Below are positions 34,342 to 43,250 of a stretch of DNA of 64,000 nucleotides, in pieces (positions within the stretch are counted from its first letter, which is position 1; each line of letters begins with the position of its first letter). Made by a program: the position numbers and the translations under genes. The notes under the pieces are model-generated. The model did not search any database. It worked only from the letters and a program-made list of their open reading frames with translations, and was not told the origin of the DNA. Source of the stretch: Streptomyces sp. NBC_01210 (GTDB lineage: Bacteria; Actinomycetota; Actinomycetes; Streptomycetales; Streptomycetaceae); the NCBI RefSeq assembly GCF_036010325.1, contig NZ_CP108549.1, forward strand, positions 1,116,001 through 1,180,000, written 5' to 3'.

Positions 34342-34399
34342 CAGGGCCTCCCGGCATCGCTCGGTTCGATTCGCATCCCCGAGCTACCGGGAGGCCCTG
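34342..34399. terminator. Nested long hairpin downstream of the DUF1254 gene
   Basis: CAGGGCCTCCCGG and CCGGGAGGCCCTG form a perfect 13-base outer stem, and GCTCGG/CCGAGC a 6-base inner stem within the 32-base loop. Read leftward it lies 41 bases after the DUF1254 stop and is followed by TTGTTGTCGTTGTTGT, so it may be that gene's terminator. The nested form is unusual. Confidence 0.55.
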
Positions 34400-34439
34400 C
34401 TATTCATGCGCGCAAAGCCGGAAGATCACCCGCGGTTTC

Positions 34440-35864
34440 TCAGCTGGTCATGGTGATCGCGGGCGGCGTCCAGGTGCCGTCGGTGACACTGGTCTGGGGC
34501 GAGTACATGCGCAGACACACCCAGAACCCGCTGCTTGGTGCGGGTAGCCAGTTGGACTCCATGCCTGCCGGGGCGTCGTGCTGGATGTAGATGTCCACGG
34601 AACCGTCGGCGTTTGGGGTCGGCTTGGCGTTGTGTCCGACCTCATAGCGGTTGATCGGGTTGTCGACCAGGAAGCCGGTCGGGTCGTACATCGTGAGGGA
34701 CCAGAAAGCGTTCACCGGCGGGGTCTGGCCGGGGGCGAAGTGGATGACGTACTTGTTCGCTCCGTTCAGCGGATTCCCCTGGCCGTCACGGAAGGCCTGC
34801 ATGTAGACCGCGTCCTCGGGGATGTTGGGGCCGATTCCGACCAGGGCTACGACCGCGCGCAGTAGGTAGTCGGTGCCGTACGTGCCCAGGTGGAGGTTGA
34901 CGCTCCAGCCGTTGATCTGGTCTGTGACCCCGGCGATCCCGTTCTGGATCTGCTTATTGCCCTCGGATACGGACTGGCGAAGGGCTTCTGCTGTGGCAGG
35001 GCCCCTGGCGTTGATGTTGAACGGCTTGCCCGGGACGATGCCCAGGCGGGCCAGGGTGGCCACCATGGGGGCGTCTTCCTTCGCGGGCGGGTTGGTGGCC
35101 ATGAGCGAGGAGAGCTGGGAGTAGTAGGTCTCCGCGTCCATTCCGGCGACGCGGTCAACCGGGTTTGTGGCAGGGACGGTCGGGTCGATTTGGCCTGCCG
35201 GCGGAGTGTAGGGGCGGCCGTAGGCGCTCAGTGGTTTGAGGGAGTACTTGCCCACCAGGTCTTTGACGGCGGGGAGGTCGGAGGGGCCGTCGAGCTGGGT
35301 TCGGCCAACGATCCACACGGTCTCGGTCGGGGACTTGATCTGCGTGACTCCGGCGGGCAGCACGCCCTTCCAGCCGGGACCGGTGACGGCGAAGTCACCG
35401 GCCGCGCTGCCGGTGGTGCGGGTTCCTGGTGAGGCGAAGACGTTCATCCAGGCGTCGAGCATGGGCATCATGACGAGCCGGCCGTGGGTGTCCGGCAGAT
35501 GGAGCACCATGGGCTGCTTTTTCAGGTCCAGCCACGCCAAGGAGTACAGGGTGTCCACATTGCCGGCTGCAATGGTGCGTTGGGCTGGGGTGTTGATGGT
35601 GTCCGCATTGGCGAACTGGTTCACCGGCGCTCGAACGGTCGCCGGATCGGGCTCGACGACGTTGGTGGATGCCTGCTCGGTGGCCCGCATCATGAGCAGT
35701 GAGTAGCCGTAGATATACGCGTTGACCGCGTCGGCGGTGACGTCGGGCTTGGGCTTTGTCACGCTCGCCTGGGCAGCGGTCCCCGGCATGGCGGCCAGCG
35801 TAAATGCCGCCACCGCCGTACAGACGGCGGCACGCCAACCGCGCCACTTATGTATTACGTTCAT
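34440..35864 (-). CDS. Secreted DUF1254/DUF1214 protein
   Basis: The 474-residue protein has a signal peptide (MNVIHKWRGWRAAVCTAVAA, cleavage near TAAQAS). The DUF1254 part covers ADAVNAYIYGYSLLMMRATE, NADTLYS-like VDTLYSLAWLDLKKQPMVLH and the propeller-like middle; the C-terminal DUF1214 part includes NAFWSLTMYDPTGFLVDNPI and IQHDAPAGMESNWLPAP. Such two-domain proteins are common and poorly understood. The ATG follows AAAGGAACAACCGTT. It is divergent from a PucR-type regulator, its likely controller. Confidence 0.88.
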   Translation of the reverse strand: MNVIHKWRGWRAAVCTAVAAFTLAAMPGTAAQASVTKPKPDVTADAVNAYIYGYSLLMMRATEQASTNVVEPDPATVRAPVNQFANADTINTPAQRTIAAGNVDTLYSLAWLDLKKQPMVLHLPDTHGRLVMMPMLDAWMNVFASPGTRTTGSAAGDFAVTGPGWKGVLPAGVTQIKSPTETVWIVGRTQLDGPSDLPAVKDLVGKYSLKPLSAYGRPYTPPAGQIDPTVPATNPVDRVAGMDAETYYSQLSSLMATNPPAKEDAPMVATLARLGIVPGKPFNINARGPATAEALRQSVSEGNKQIQNGIAGVTDQINGWSVNLHLGTYGTDYLLRAVVALVGIGPNIPEDAVYMQAFRDGQGNPLNGANKYVIHFAPGQTPPVNAFWSLTMYDPTGFLVDNPINRYEVGHNAKPTPNADGSVDIYIQHDAPAGMESNWLPAPSSGFWVCLRMYSPQTSVTDGTWTPPAITMTS

Positions 35865-36133
35865 AACGGTTGTTCCTTTCAAGGCTGTTTTCAGAGCTGA
35901 CTGCACCCGTGGCTGCAGCGGCAACGTTTCGCCTGGCCGACAGGAAAGCGCGCCTGCACCGCTGGACACTTCGTGTGACTGGACGCTCTGCGGCGTACCC
36001 GGTGACCCAACGGCTTGTCCCGGCATTCATGACCTTGATGACTCCGTAGGACGAAGATCGCCTCGTCCGGGCTTTACTGTCGCCTCACCGGCGGGGCAGG
36101 GCAATCGGCGGGGTGGACACTCCAGATCGCGTA

Positions 36134-36155
36134 TCGTTGTGATATGTCACAACGA
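36134..36155. promoter_or_regulatory. Palindrome spanning the start codon of the PucR-type gene
   Basis: TCGTTGTGA and TCACAACGA are perfect 9-base arms around TATG; the ATG of the downstream gene lies in the spacer. It is probably an autoregulatory operator, or shows that the gene starts further in. Confidence 0.6.
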
Positions 36156-37352
36156 AGCGCGCCGGGACATGAGGCCCCAGAGGCCAGCGATGACATTCGC
36201 GAGCAGGCGATGCGACTGGCCGCGCGCCTCGAGCCCCGGATCAACCAGTTGGCCAGGCTGGTCATCGAGCGCCAGCGGGCCAAGGTCCCCGGCTTCGACC
36301 GCCTCCCCGGCGATATGCAGGACCTGGAGGTCGCCTCGACCGCCCGCCAAGCGATCCGCAGCGTCCTCCGCTGCACGCAGAGCCTCGCGGACTCCGAAGC
36401 CGAGGTGTTCCGGGAACGCGCCGCCCAGCGTGCCGCGGAAGGCGTCGCCCTGGTCGGGCTGCTCAGGTCGTACCACGTCGGCGCCGAGGCGTTGACAGAC
36501 GCGCTCTGCGCCGCCGCCCGCCCCGGAGAGGAGGCCGCCCTGCTGTGGCTCGTCCGCCACCAGTTCAGGACAGTCAATGCCATGGTCGAGCAGGTCACCG
36601 AGGCGTACCTGATGGAGATGGCCGATCACCAGAGGGCTGGGCGGGAGCTGGCCGCAGCGCTGGTCCGCGGTGATGCGCCGCAGGAGGTGGCCGCCCGTTG
36701 CGGCTTGCCTCTCGAACCCGGCTACCTCGTGCTCAGCGTCCGCGCCCCTGTGCTCCAGGAGCCGGTGGCCGCGCGACGACTGCTCCATCAGGTCCTGAGC
36801 CGGCTGGCGCCATCTGCAGAAGGCCGAGAGCTCAGCCTGCCGGACGACCAAGGCGGCCACATCCTGCTCCCCCTCGGCACACCGCACGCCGACCTCGTCC
36901 GGCACCTGTCCACCGGCCTGCCCCGGCCGGTGATCGCGGGGGCCGCCCTCGCGGCCACCCCAGGGGACGTCCCTGCCGCCGCCGAGCAGGCGCGCCGGAT
37001 CGCTGCCGTCGCCCGCACACCCGGCGTGCACCGGCTCCAGGATGTGCTGCTCGACTACCATCTGGCCGGATCCCAGGACAGCGCCGCCGAACTGGCCGCG
37101 CTCCTGGACCCCTTGGACCGCCACGTCGGTCTGATCGAGACCGTCGCCGCGTTCCTCGACTGCGACCTCGACCGGCGCCGCACCGCCCGAGCGCTGAAGG
37201 TCCACCCCAACACCGTCGACAACCGCCTCGCCCGCACTGCCGAACTAACCGGCCTGTACCCGCAGACCACCCGGGGCGTACAGCTCTTCGGCGCTGCCCT
37301 CACCCTCCGCCGACTCGCTGAAGGCTCGACAACCGGCTTCATATCCGGCTGA
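36144..37352 (+). CDS. PucR/CdaR-type helix-turn-helix regulator
   Basis: The 402-residue protein has a helical N-terminal region (AARLEPRINQLARLVIERQR, YHVGAEALTDALCAAARPG), a middle GGDEF-like domain and a C-terminal PucR HTH: IETVAAFLDCDLDRRRTARA with VHPNTVDNRLARTAELTG. Members respond to metabolites and often control a divergent gene, here the secreted DUF1254 protein. No Shine-Dalgarno sequence precedes the first ATG, which sits inside a palindrome; a later in-frame ATG (MRLAARLEP) is preceded by GAGCAGG and could be the true start. Confidence 0.82.
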   Translation: MSQRSAPGHEAPEASDDIREQAMRLAARLEPRINQLARLVIERQRAKVPGFDRLPGDMQDLEVASTARQAIRSVLRCTQSLADSEAEVFRERAAQRAAEGVALVGLLRSYHVGAEALTDALCAAARPGEEAALLWLVRHQFRTVNAMVEQVTEAYLMEMADHQRAGRELAAALVRGDAPQEVAARCGLPLEPGYLVLSVRAPVLQEPVAARRLLHQVLSRLAPSAEGRELSLPDDQGGHILLPLGTPHADLVRHLSTGLPRPVIAGAALAATPGDVPAAAEQARRIAAVARTPGVHRLQDVLLDYHLAGSQDSAAELAALLDPLDRHVGLIETVAAFLDCDLDRRRTARALKVHPNTVDNRLARTAELTGLYPQTTRGVQLFGAALTLRRLAEGSTTGFISG

Positions 37353-37384
37353 TATCGAATGCTGTTATTGGTCCGAATCGGTGA

Positions 37385-37690
37385 GTGTTCCGGGTCGTCG
37401 ATCCTGGCGTGAATGAACTGGTGGGGGACGCACGGCGGTTGTCGCCGTCGGTGCAGGCGGTGTTGCGGATGCGGGCGGTGGCCGCGTTGGTGGCGGGCCG
37501 GACCCGCGAGGATGTCGCCGGGTCACCGGCCGCACCTGGCGCGCCAAGAGGGTGCACCCCCGTCGTGCGCCGCACGGGCAACCGGTTCTCCGTGAATGCG
37601 ATGTCCGCGATCAGCCTGAGGTCCGTGCCTGGCTCGCCGCCCACCCCGACCGGCTCGAGCTGCGAACAGAACCCTTTGAGTTGCGGAAGG
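37385..37690 (+). pseudogene. IS630 family transposase remnant
   Basis: Pieces of an IS630 transposase follow one another in different frames. They are the N-terminal LSPSVQAVLRMRAVAALVAG with RTREDVA, then the DDE-domain pieces VTGRTWRAKRV and GCTPVVRRTGNRFSVNAM with SAIS, then VRAWLAAHPDRLEL from the C-terminal part. Large internal segments and the catalytic residues are missing. No terminal repeats were identified. Confidence 0.72.
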
Positions 37691-37986
37691 CCGCGGCGTA
37701 CGTCTCCCCTGCCGGGCAGAAGGCGTTCGCCCCTGCGGCTGGCCGCGCCCCTGCGATGCCCCCGCACCCGGGCAGATGCGTTCTCAGGTGACGAGATAAC
37801 TGGTTCGCCCCGGTGCGCCGCCGCTTCCCGGGGCGGCACGTCACCCTCGACGGTGGCGTGATCACGGTGTGGCTGTCGGCCACTGGGGACGGATGAGAAC
37901 CCAGCTCGGAGGCCCTCGCAGACGGGCATCCACCTCTGGCCTGGCGGGACATCAACATGTGACGGGAGGGCCAATAGGGTGATCCC

Positions 37987-39108
37987 ATGTCTGCCAAGTT
38001 GAGTTCCACGAGTGCCCGCGGAGCGCTCCGCGCATCGGCACGTGTCTCCGCCGAGTTGTTGTTGGTGCTCGTCATGGTCACGGTTGCCCTGTGGGCGCTG
38101 GGCCGGATGTGGTCGGTCGTCTGGCCGCTGATATCGGGCCTGTTCCTCACCACGCTGACCTGGCCCCTGACTCGGTTCCTGCGTCGGCGCGGATGGCGTC
38201 CTGCCCTTGCCGCGTCGGCCGTGACCGTGCTGTTTCTACTGGTCGCTGCGGGCGTCGTGGCGTTGATCGCGGCGCCGGTGGCATCCCAGTCCGGTGAGCT
38301 GTCGGACGGCGTGGTCCAAGGAATCCAGAAGCTGCGCGAGTGGGCTGTCGGACCGCCGCTGAACATCGGGAATGATCAGATCACAGGTGCCTTCGACGCA
38401 GCAGTCGCCCGTATCCAGGACAGCGCCAGCAGTATGGTCACCACTGTCGTCACGGGGGTGAGCGCTGTGGTCAACGGTGTGGTCACGGCCGTCCTGGCGC
38501 TCTTCCTCATGTTCTTCTTCCTCAAGGACGGCCCGCGGTTCCTGCCGTGGCTCACTCGCCAACTGCCCGGTCCTCTCGCCATCCACGTTCCGATCGTGGC
38601 CGCGCGCGGTTGGGACGCCCTGGGCGCGTTCGTGCGGGCCCAGGCATTCGTCGGTCTTCTCGACGCCGTTCTCATTGGCCTGGGCCTGTGGATTGTGGGA
38701 GTACCGCTGGTGCTCCCTCTGGCGGTACTGACCTTCGTATCCGCGTTCGTGCCGATCGTGGGTGCCCTCTTCGCCGGTCTTATTGCGGTGCTCATCGCGT
38801 TGGTATCGAACGGCCTGACGGACGCGCTGATCGTGCTGGCGATCATCGTCGTGGTGCAGCAGCTCGAGGGCAACGTGTTCCAGCCAATGATCCAGAGTCG
38901 TGGGCTTGGCCTGCATGCGGCGGTGGTCTTGCTGGCGGTGACGCTGGGCGGCAGTCTGGCTGGCATCGTCGGCAGCCTCCTCGCGGTGCCGGTGGCCGCA
39001 GTGATCGCGGTGGTCTGGAACTATCTCCGCGAGCAGTTCAGCGAATCGCCGCACGAGCCGGATACCGACGAGTCACACACTGGCGGTGCCGCTGCCGTGT
39101 CGTCGTAG
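37987..39108 (+). CDS. AI-2E family transporter (PerM-like)
   Basis: A 373-residue membrane protein with about eight helices. An N-terminal pair is ELLLVLVMVTVALWALGRM and VVWPLISGLFLTTLTWPLTR, then a soluble middle region, then the conserved C-terminal core FLMFFFLKDGPRFLPWLTRQ, VPLVLPLAVLTFVSAFVPIV and QQLEGNVFQPMIQSRGLGLH. The family includes Na+/H+ antiporters and exporters; the substrate here is not known. The C-terminal tail is acidic. It is flanked by transposase debris on both sides. Confidence 0.9.
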   Translation: MSAKLSSTSARGALRASARVSAELLLVLVMVTVALWALGRMWSVVWPLISGLFLTTLTWPLTRFLRRRGWRPALAASAVTVLFLLVAAGVVALIAAPVASQSGELSDGVVQGIQKLREWAVGPPLNIGNDQITGAFDAAVARIQDSASSMVTTVVTGVSAVVNGVVTAVLALFLMFFFLKDGPRFLPWLTRQLPGPLAIHVPIVAARGWDALGAFVRAQAFVGLLDAVLIGLGLWIVGVPLVLPLAVLTFVSAFVPIVGALFAGLIAVLIALVSNGLTDALIVLAIIVVVQQLEGNVFQPMIQSRGLGLHAAVVLLAVTLGGSLAGIVGSLLAVPVAAVIAVVWNYLREQFSESPHEPDTDESHTGGAAAVSS

Positions 39109-39219
39109 CATTCTGAGGTTGACCCCGCGGAGTGGACGTCCCCGCCTGCCTGCAGCGTCAGCCGACCCGGTGGGTGGCTGTTTGACCAGCCCGATGACCC
39201 TCGAGCCTTCCAGACCAAC

Positions 39220-39365
39220 GCGGTTGAAGCGGTGATCATCCGAGCCCGCATCACCAGATCCCGCTTGGAGGATCTGGGCGGGCAGGGCCGCAGCAGCCCA
39301 GTTCCGACCGAGGCGATCGCCGGCAGTCAGAAGACGATGCGGTGCTGGCTGCACTGTCACGGCTC
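39220..39365 (+). pseudogene. Possible N-terminal remnant of another IS630-type transposase
   Basis: The plus-strand translation NAVEAVIIRARITRSRLEDL followed by SQKTMRCWLHCH resembles the HTH of IS630 transposases (RARI...EKTVRxWLHRF). It is short and damaged, so the call is tentative. Confidence 0.35.
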
Positions 39366-39455
39366 AGCCGTGCCCGTAACGCCACGTGCAGCCGCCCGCC
39401 CCCGAGCACGCGAACTACCCCGCCACCAGGACATATACCCAGCCAATGCGGAGCA

Positions 39456-39640
39456 CTAGCCGTTCAACTCCGCCAGCACGCGCAGGGTGTGCGGATCCGG
39501 CGCCGTCACCAGCAGATCGGGGACCTGGCCAGTGCACCATAACTCCAGCCGTTCGGCGACCCGTTCACGTGGTCCTACGAGCGAGATCTCGTCCGCGAAG
39601 GCGTCCGGTTCCAGTAGCCGGAGACCACCTTGCGACGGTC
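39456..39640 (-). pseudogene. C-terminal remnant of a luciferase-like flavin monooxygenase
   Basis: The frame reads GLRLLEPDAFADEISLVGPR, ERVAERLELW and LLVTAPDPHTLRVLAELNG before TAG. This is the closing helix region of F420- or FMN-dependent LLM-class oxidoreductases (FADEIxLVGPRERVAERL). The rest of the barrel is missing. Confidence 0.6.
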
Positions 39641-39710
39641 CGGCGAAGTCGACCGGACATCCCTTTCGGTCACCTCCACGACTGTCGCCGTCCGCCCGAC
39701 TGGCGAGATG

Positions 39711-41798
39711 TCAGGCGTTCATCCCGCGGCGGTCCTCCAGGGTGTCCGTCGCCGAGCCCGTGCGCTGCATCCGCTGCCACCGCAGGCGGTTGCCCACCAG
39801 GGCCGTGACCACCGACTGGATGACGACCAGGTACATCAGCCGCTGGTGGACAAGGATCTGAAACGGCAGCGTCCACAGGGGCTCGAACTTCTCCCGGTCC
39901 AGACGCAGCGCGTACACCGCCGTGAAAAGCTGGACCGAGGCGAAGGCCAGCCAGACCGCCGCCGCCTGACCCGCGCCCACGAACAGCAGTCCGTACAGGA
40001 TGAGGACATCGGCGATCGGGCAGACCAGCGGCAGGACCGTCTGGAACAGCAGCAGATAGGTCAGACCACGGCGGCCGAGCTTGCCCCCGGCACCCCGCTC
40101 CAGCAGCGCGCCGCGGTGCTTCCACATGGCCTGCAGCGTGCCGTAGCACCAGCGGTAGCGCTGCTTCCACAACTGCCGCACCGTCGAGGGGGCCTCGGTC
40201 CAGGCGATGGCCGACTCCTCGTAGACCACGCGCCAGCCGGCCCGGCACAGGGCCATGGTGAGGTCGGTGTCCTCGGCCAGGGTGTCCTCGCTGACGCCGC
40301 CCACCCCCACGAGCGCGTCACGGCGGAACGCCCCGATCGCGCCCGGAACGGTCGGCATGCACTCCATGACGTCGAACATGCGGCGGTCGAGGTTGAAACC
40401 GATGACGTACTCGAGGTGCTGCCAGCGGCCGAGGATGCCCTGCCGATTGCCGACCTTGGTGTTGCCGCTGACCGCGCCGACGCGCGGGTCGGCGAGCGGC
40501 TGGATCAGGTTGAAGACCGCGTCGGGGTCGAAGACCGTGTCACCGTCGATCATGACGACGATGCCGAAGTGGGCCCGGGCGAGCCCGGTGTTGAGGGCGG
40601 CGGCCTTTCCGGAGTTGGTCTGGCGGATCACCATGACCCGGCGGTCGTCGATCGCCTCGGCGATCTCGAAGGTCCGGTCGGTGGAACCGTCGTCGACGAC
40701 GATGATCTGGACGGCCTGGTGGCTGGAGGCGAGCAGCGAACGCACGGTCGCCTCGATGCCCGCTTCCTCGTTGTACGCGGGGACGATCACCGAGACCGGG
40801 TCGGTGAGCGGCGGGAAGCGCGGGCCGCCGCGGCGCCGGGAGTGCTTGGCCCGTACGCGCTTCACATGCACACGGGCGACGGCGAACAGCATCACCAGCC
40901 GGGCCACGGTGATCACCCCGCCCACGAGCAGGGAGTAGGTCAAGCCGTCGGCGAGTGCCCGGGACGCCTGTTGGGCGCGGACGACCGCGGCACCCCTCCA
41001 CTCGGCGGACGTGGAGACGCCGTAGGTGGTGCCCTGAAGTCCGAGACCGGCCCCGACGGTCGTGTACGTGACCCGGTCGCCGCGGGTGGCGGTCAGCAGC
41101 CGCTCGGTCTCGGCGATGGCATCGGTCGAGCCGGTGAACTGCCGGACGGCGCCCTGTGCGGCGTCCCGGCCGGGCGGGTCGGCGGCGACGACGACATAGC
41201 CGTCGGCCATGGCGCGCCGCGCCGCCTCGCCCATGTCGCCGCAGAGGGTGGCGACGTCCGCGGTGTGCGGGAGGCGCAGCAGATGGGTGCCGATGCCCGC
41301 GGTGCCGGCCAGGACGTTCTGGGTGAGGGCGAGCTCAAGACGGAAGAGCGGCTCGGAGAGACCGGCGAGATTGGCGTCCGTGTAGGTGTGCGAGCCGATC
41401 TCGTGGCCCTCGTCCTCGATCCGGCGGACGAGGTCGGGGTGGGCTGCGGCCTGGGTGCCGGTGAGGAAGAAGGTGGCCTTGGCGTCGTACCGCTTCAACT
41501 GGTCGAGCAGGTGCGGGGTCCAGGCCGGGTCGGGGCCGCCGTCGTAGGTGAGGGCGACCCTGCCGGGAGGCATCCGGGCGCCGGCGGCCTCGCCGCTCTT
41601 CGGGGCCTGCCGCAGGACGGGCCCGTCGGCGAACTCGGACGCCGCGGTGGCCGGGCACCGGACGGCGGGCGCGGCGGTCGGGGCTATCTCGTGCCGCCCG
41701 TAGCCGCTGAAGATCAGGGCGGTGGCGGCGACAGCCATGGCGAGAATCAGCAGCACCCAGTGAGCGCGGGGGTCCCTGCGCAGGGCGTGCCGGGTCAC
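39711..41798 (-). CDS. matB: Bifunctional polysaccharide deacetylase / family 2 glycosyltransferase (MatB-like)
   Basis: The 695-residue protein has an N-terminal membrane helix (HWVLLILAMAVAATALIF), then a NodB/CE4 domain (VALTYDGGPDPAWTPHLLDQ; GHEIGSHTYTDANL). After a second helix comes a processive GT2 domain with VSVIVPAYNEEAGIEATV, VVDDGSTDRT, MIDGDTVFDPD (DxD), AEDTDLTMAL and QRYRWCYGTL (QxxRW), then C-terminal helices. This is the architecture of Streptomyces MatB, which makes a poly-N-acetylglucosamine-like matrix glycan that drives pellet formation. The second metal Asp and the second His of CE4 are replaced (TYDGGP, HTYTD). Its GTG overlaps the upstream stop. Confidence 0.85.
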   Translation of the reverse strand: MTRHALRRDPRAHWVLLILAMAVAATALIFSGYGRHEIAPTAAPAVRCPATAASEFADGPVLRQAPKSGEAAGARMPPGRVALTYDGGPDPAWTPHLLDQLKRYDAKATFFLTGTQAAAHPDLVRRIEDEGHEIGSHTYTDANLAGLSEPLFRLELALTQNVLAGTAGIGTHLLRLPHTADVATLCGDMGEAARRAMADGYVVVAADPPGRDAAQGAVRQFTGSTDAIAETERLLTATRGDRVTYTTVGAGLGLQGTTYGVSTSAEWRGAAVVRAQQASRALADGLTYSLLVGGVITVARLVMLFAVARVHVKRVRAKHSRRRGGPRFPPLTDPVSVIVPAYNEEAGIEATVRSLLASSHQAVQIIVVDDGSTDRTFEIAEAIDDRRVMVIRQTNSGKAAALNTGLARAHFGIVVMIDGDTVFDPDAVFNLIQPLADPRVGAVSGNTKVGNRQGILGRWQHLEYVIGFNLDRRMFDVMECMPTVPGAIGAFRRDALVGVGGVSEDTLAEDTDLTMALCRAGWRVVYEESAIAWTEAPSTVRQLWKQRYRWCYGTLQAMWKHRGALLERGAGGKLGRRGLTYLLLFQTVLPLVCPIADVLILYGLLFVGAGQAAAVWLAFASVQLFTAVYALRLDREKFEPLWTLPFQILVHQRLMYLVVIQSVVTALVGNRLRWQRMQRTGSATDTLEDRRGMNA

Positions 41799-42070
41799 TT
41801 CGGCCCCTTGCCGTCCGCGGCGGGGCCGCGTCGGGGCGCGTTGCCGGAGTTCCCGGACAGGGCATTCGCCACAGAAGTGGCCGCCGGGTTGGCCTCGGTG
41901 GTGGCCGGCCAGGGCAGCGGCCCGCCGACCGGCCTGGCGCCGAAGCATCCGACGAGAACCATGACGACAAAGCAGACACACGCCGCGCCGATGGCGACGG
42001 ACACATAGCTCAGGAGGCGACGCCTGGACCCCGAGGCGTCGACGAATACCGCACTAACCTGTTGAGTCAT
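41795..42070 (-). CDS. matA: Small membrane protein cotranscribed with matB-like gene (MatA-like)
   Basis: The 91-residue protein has one membrane segment (LLSYVSVAIGAACVCFVVMV followed by LVGCFG) and an Ala/Pro/Asn-rich external tail ending in a basic stretch. Its stop overlaps the matB start (GTGA), so the two are translationally coupled. In Streptomyces a small matA gene precedes matB and both are needed for the matrix glycan; assignment here rests on context and size. Paired direct repeats lie just upstream. Confidence 0.6.
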   Translation of the reverse strand: MTQQVSAVFVDASGSRRRLLSYVSVAIGAACVCFVVMVLVGCFGARPVGGPLPWPATTEANPAATSVANALSGNSGNAPRRGPAADGKGPK

Positions 42071-42081
42071 ACCCGCGAATG

Positions 42082-42118
42082 TTAAGGGGATCGTAACAAG
42101 ATTTTAAGGGAGTTGTAA
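42082..42118 (-). promoter_or_regulatory. Two 15-base direct repeats in the matAB promoter
   Basis: TTAAGGGGATCGTAA (42082-42096) and TTAAGGGAGTTGTAA (42104-42118) match at 12 of 15 positions with a 22-base period, that is, two helical turns. This fits side-by-side binding of a response regulator immediately upstream of matA. Confidence 0.55.
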
Positions 42119-42380
42119 TGAATGAAGGGCTCTATTTCGGAGCCAGGTACCAAAATCGACATCTGTCCGCTATGCGCGGGCACTGCCCGGATCCCCGCGG
42201 ACGGCGGATCTCCTCCAGGTGCCTGGTGTTACTGAGGTTGAACTCGCGGTGGCGTAGGGGCTGACGGCTCCTGGGTCCTGCTCGTATCACCGAGGCATGC
42301 GGTATCCAAAAGCCGGCGGGCAGACCGCCGAACGGCAACAAGTCCGCGAGCAGTTACGACTTCAAGCGGCCGAGCGGTTC

Positions 42381-42540
42381 GATTATGCCAATCCGTCATG
42401 GCCTGCATAGCTGCACGATCTGCACTGCACACAGTTCGTCGGCAAGCCCACGAAATCTCATTCAGGGGCCGACCAGGCAAGATGATCCAGTCTGTGTCCG
42501 GGGAACGCCTCATCGCATCGCGAAACGCGGTGCATGCGAC
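42381..42540 (-). repeat. 160-base dispersed element, copy B
   Basis: Read on the minus strand this matches, at roughly three quarters of positions with two one-base gaps, the plus-strand sequence at 57607-57766. The best blocks are ACCGCGTTTCGCGAT, GCCCCTGAATGAG, GCAGTGCAGATCGTG and CATGACGGATTGGCATA. Frames are not conserved between the copies, so it looks non-coding or decayed. Confidence 0.7.
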
Positions 42541-42802
42541 TCTCTTCGAAGCACCCGCACGCTATTCCGAAACGGAATTGTCGAACACCGCTCTGCGCTG
42601 GATAACCCGGAACGTATTGCGCATGTCCGCCGCCGTCGGGCAGCGTATGTGCCCCGCTCTGAGGGCTGATTCGCCGCGGTCGGCGAGCATGCCCCGGAGA
42701 TCAGGTTTTCCAGAACGGGCCATGACGGGTGCGGACCGCCGACAACGGTTTGGCTGACGGGGGATCAGGCAGGCTCGACGATGAACCACTGGGGAGAGCA
42801 AC

Positions 42803-43000
42803 ATGAGCAAATGCGGCCGCAGGCGCAGCCCAAGTGGCGAACTGCGAGCGGATGTCCTGGGGCCGGCGGACGCAGTGGTCATGGCAGTGGCCCGGAGCGC
42901 ACCGGCGTATTCACTCGCCGCCACCACCGCGGTACTGGTGGGCTTGGCCGGAAGCGAGTCCGCCGTCCTCCTTTGGCGTTCCCTCCCCATGGGACCTTGA
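42803..43000 (+). pseudogene. N-terminal fragment of an APC amino-acid permease
   Basis: After a GGGGAGAG site, the frame encodes GELRADVLGPADAVVMAVAR followed by SAPAYSLAATTAVLVGL, the first helix region of APC-superfamily permeases, then stops after about 65 residues. Later helices are absent. Confidence 0.65.
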
Positions 43001-43029
43001 CCCAAGGCCGGGTAGTTGACGTATTCCTG

Positions 43030-43250
43030 CTGGCGGCAAGGGGCTTGTTCGAGGCCTGGAGCTGGCGTAGGTGGCTGGTCCGGTCTTGTCGATAGGTCCT
43101 TGTGCCGCCCATCTGGCGAGTTGCCGGTACATGGTTCCGAGAGTGATGTCGCCGAGGTGGCGGGCGAGGTCATTTGTGCGCAGTGGCGGTTGGGGTCTGC
43201 GGCGAGGACGTCCAGGACGCGCTGTCGGCGGCGATCAGCCGGCGGTGTGC
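43030..43250 (-). pseudogene. Frameshifted winged-helix regulator remnant
   Basis: Two minus-strand frames together read RRQRVLDVLAADPNR and then MYRQLARWAAQGPIDKTGPA, which looks like a small winged-helix DNA-binding domain interrupted by a frameshift. No start or full-length frame exists. Confidence 0.35.

Noticed and set aside
34363..34372. GGTTCGATTC, resembling a tRNA T-arm
   Set aside because: The flanking bases do not form a 5-base T-stem and no D or anticodon arm is found; it is the loop of the nested hairpin.
36138..36151. CRP/Vfr-like site TGTGA...TCACA at the PucR-type start
   Set aside because: The spacer is 4 bases instead of 6, so a CRP-type protein is not a good fit; described as a palindrome only.
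39630..42008. Very long plus-strand open frame (about 790 codons)
   Set aside because: It is antisense to the matB-like gene, whose domains are unmistakable; the frame is open only because of GC codon bias.
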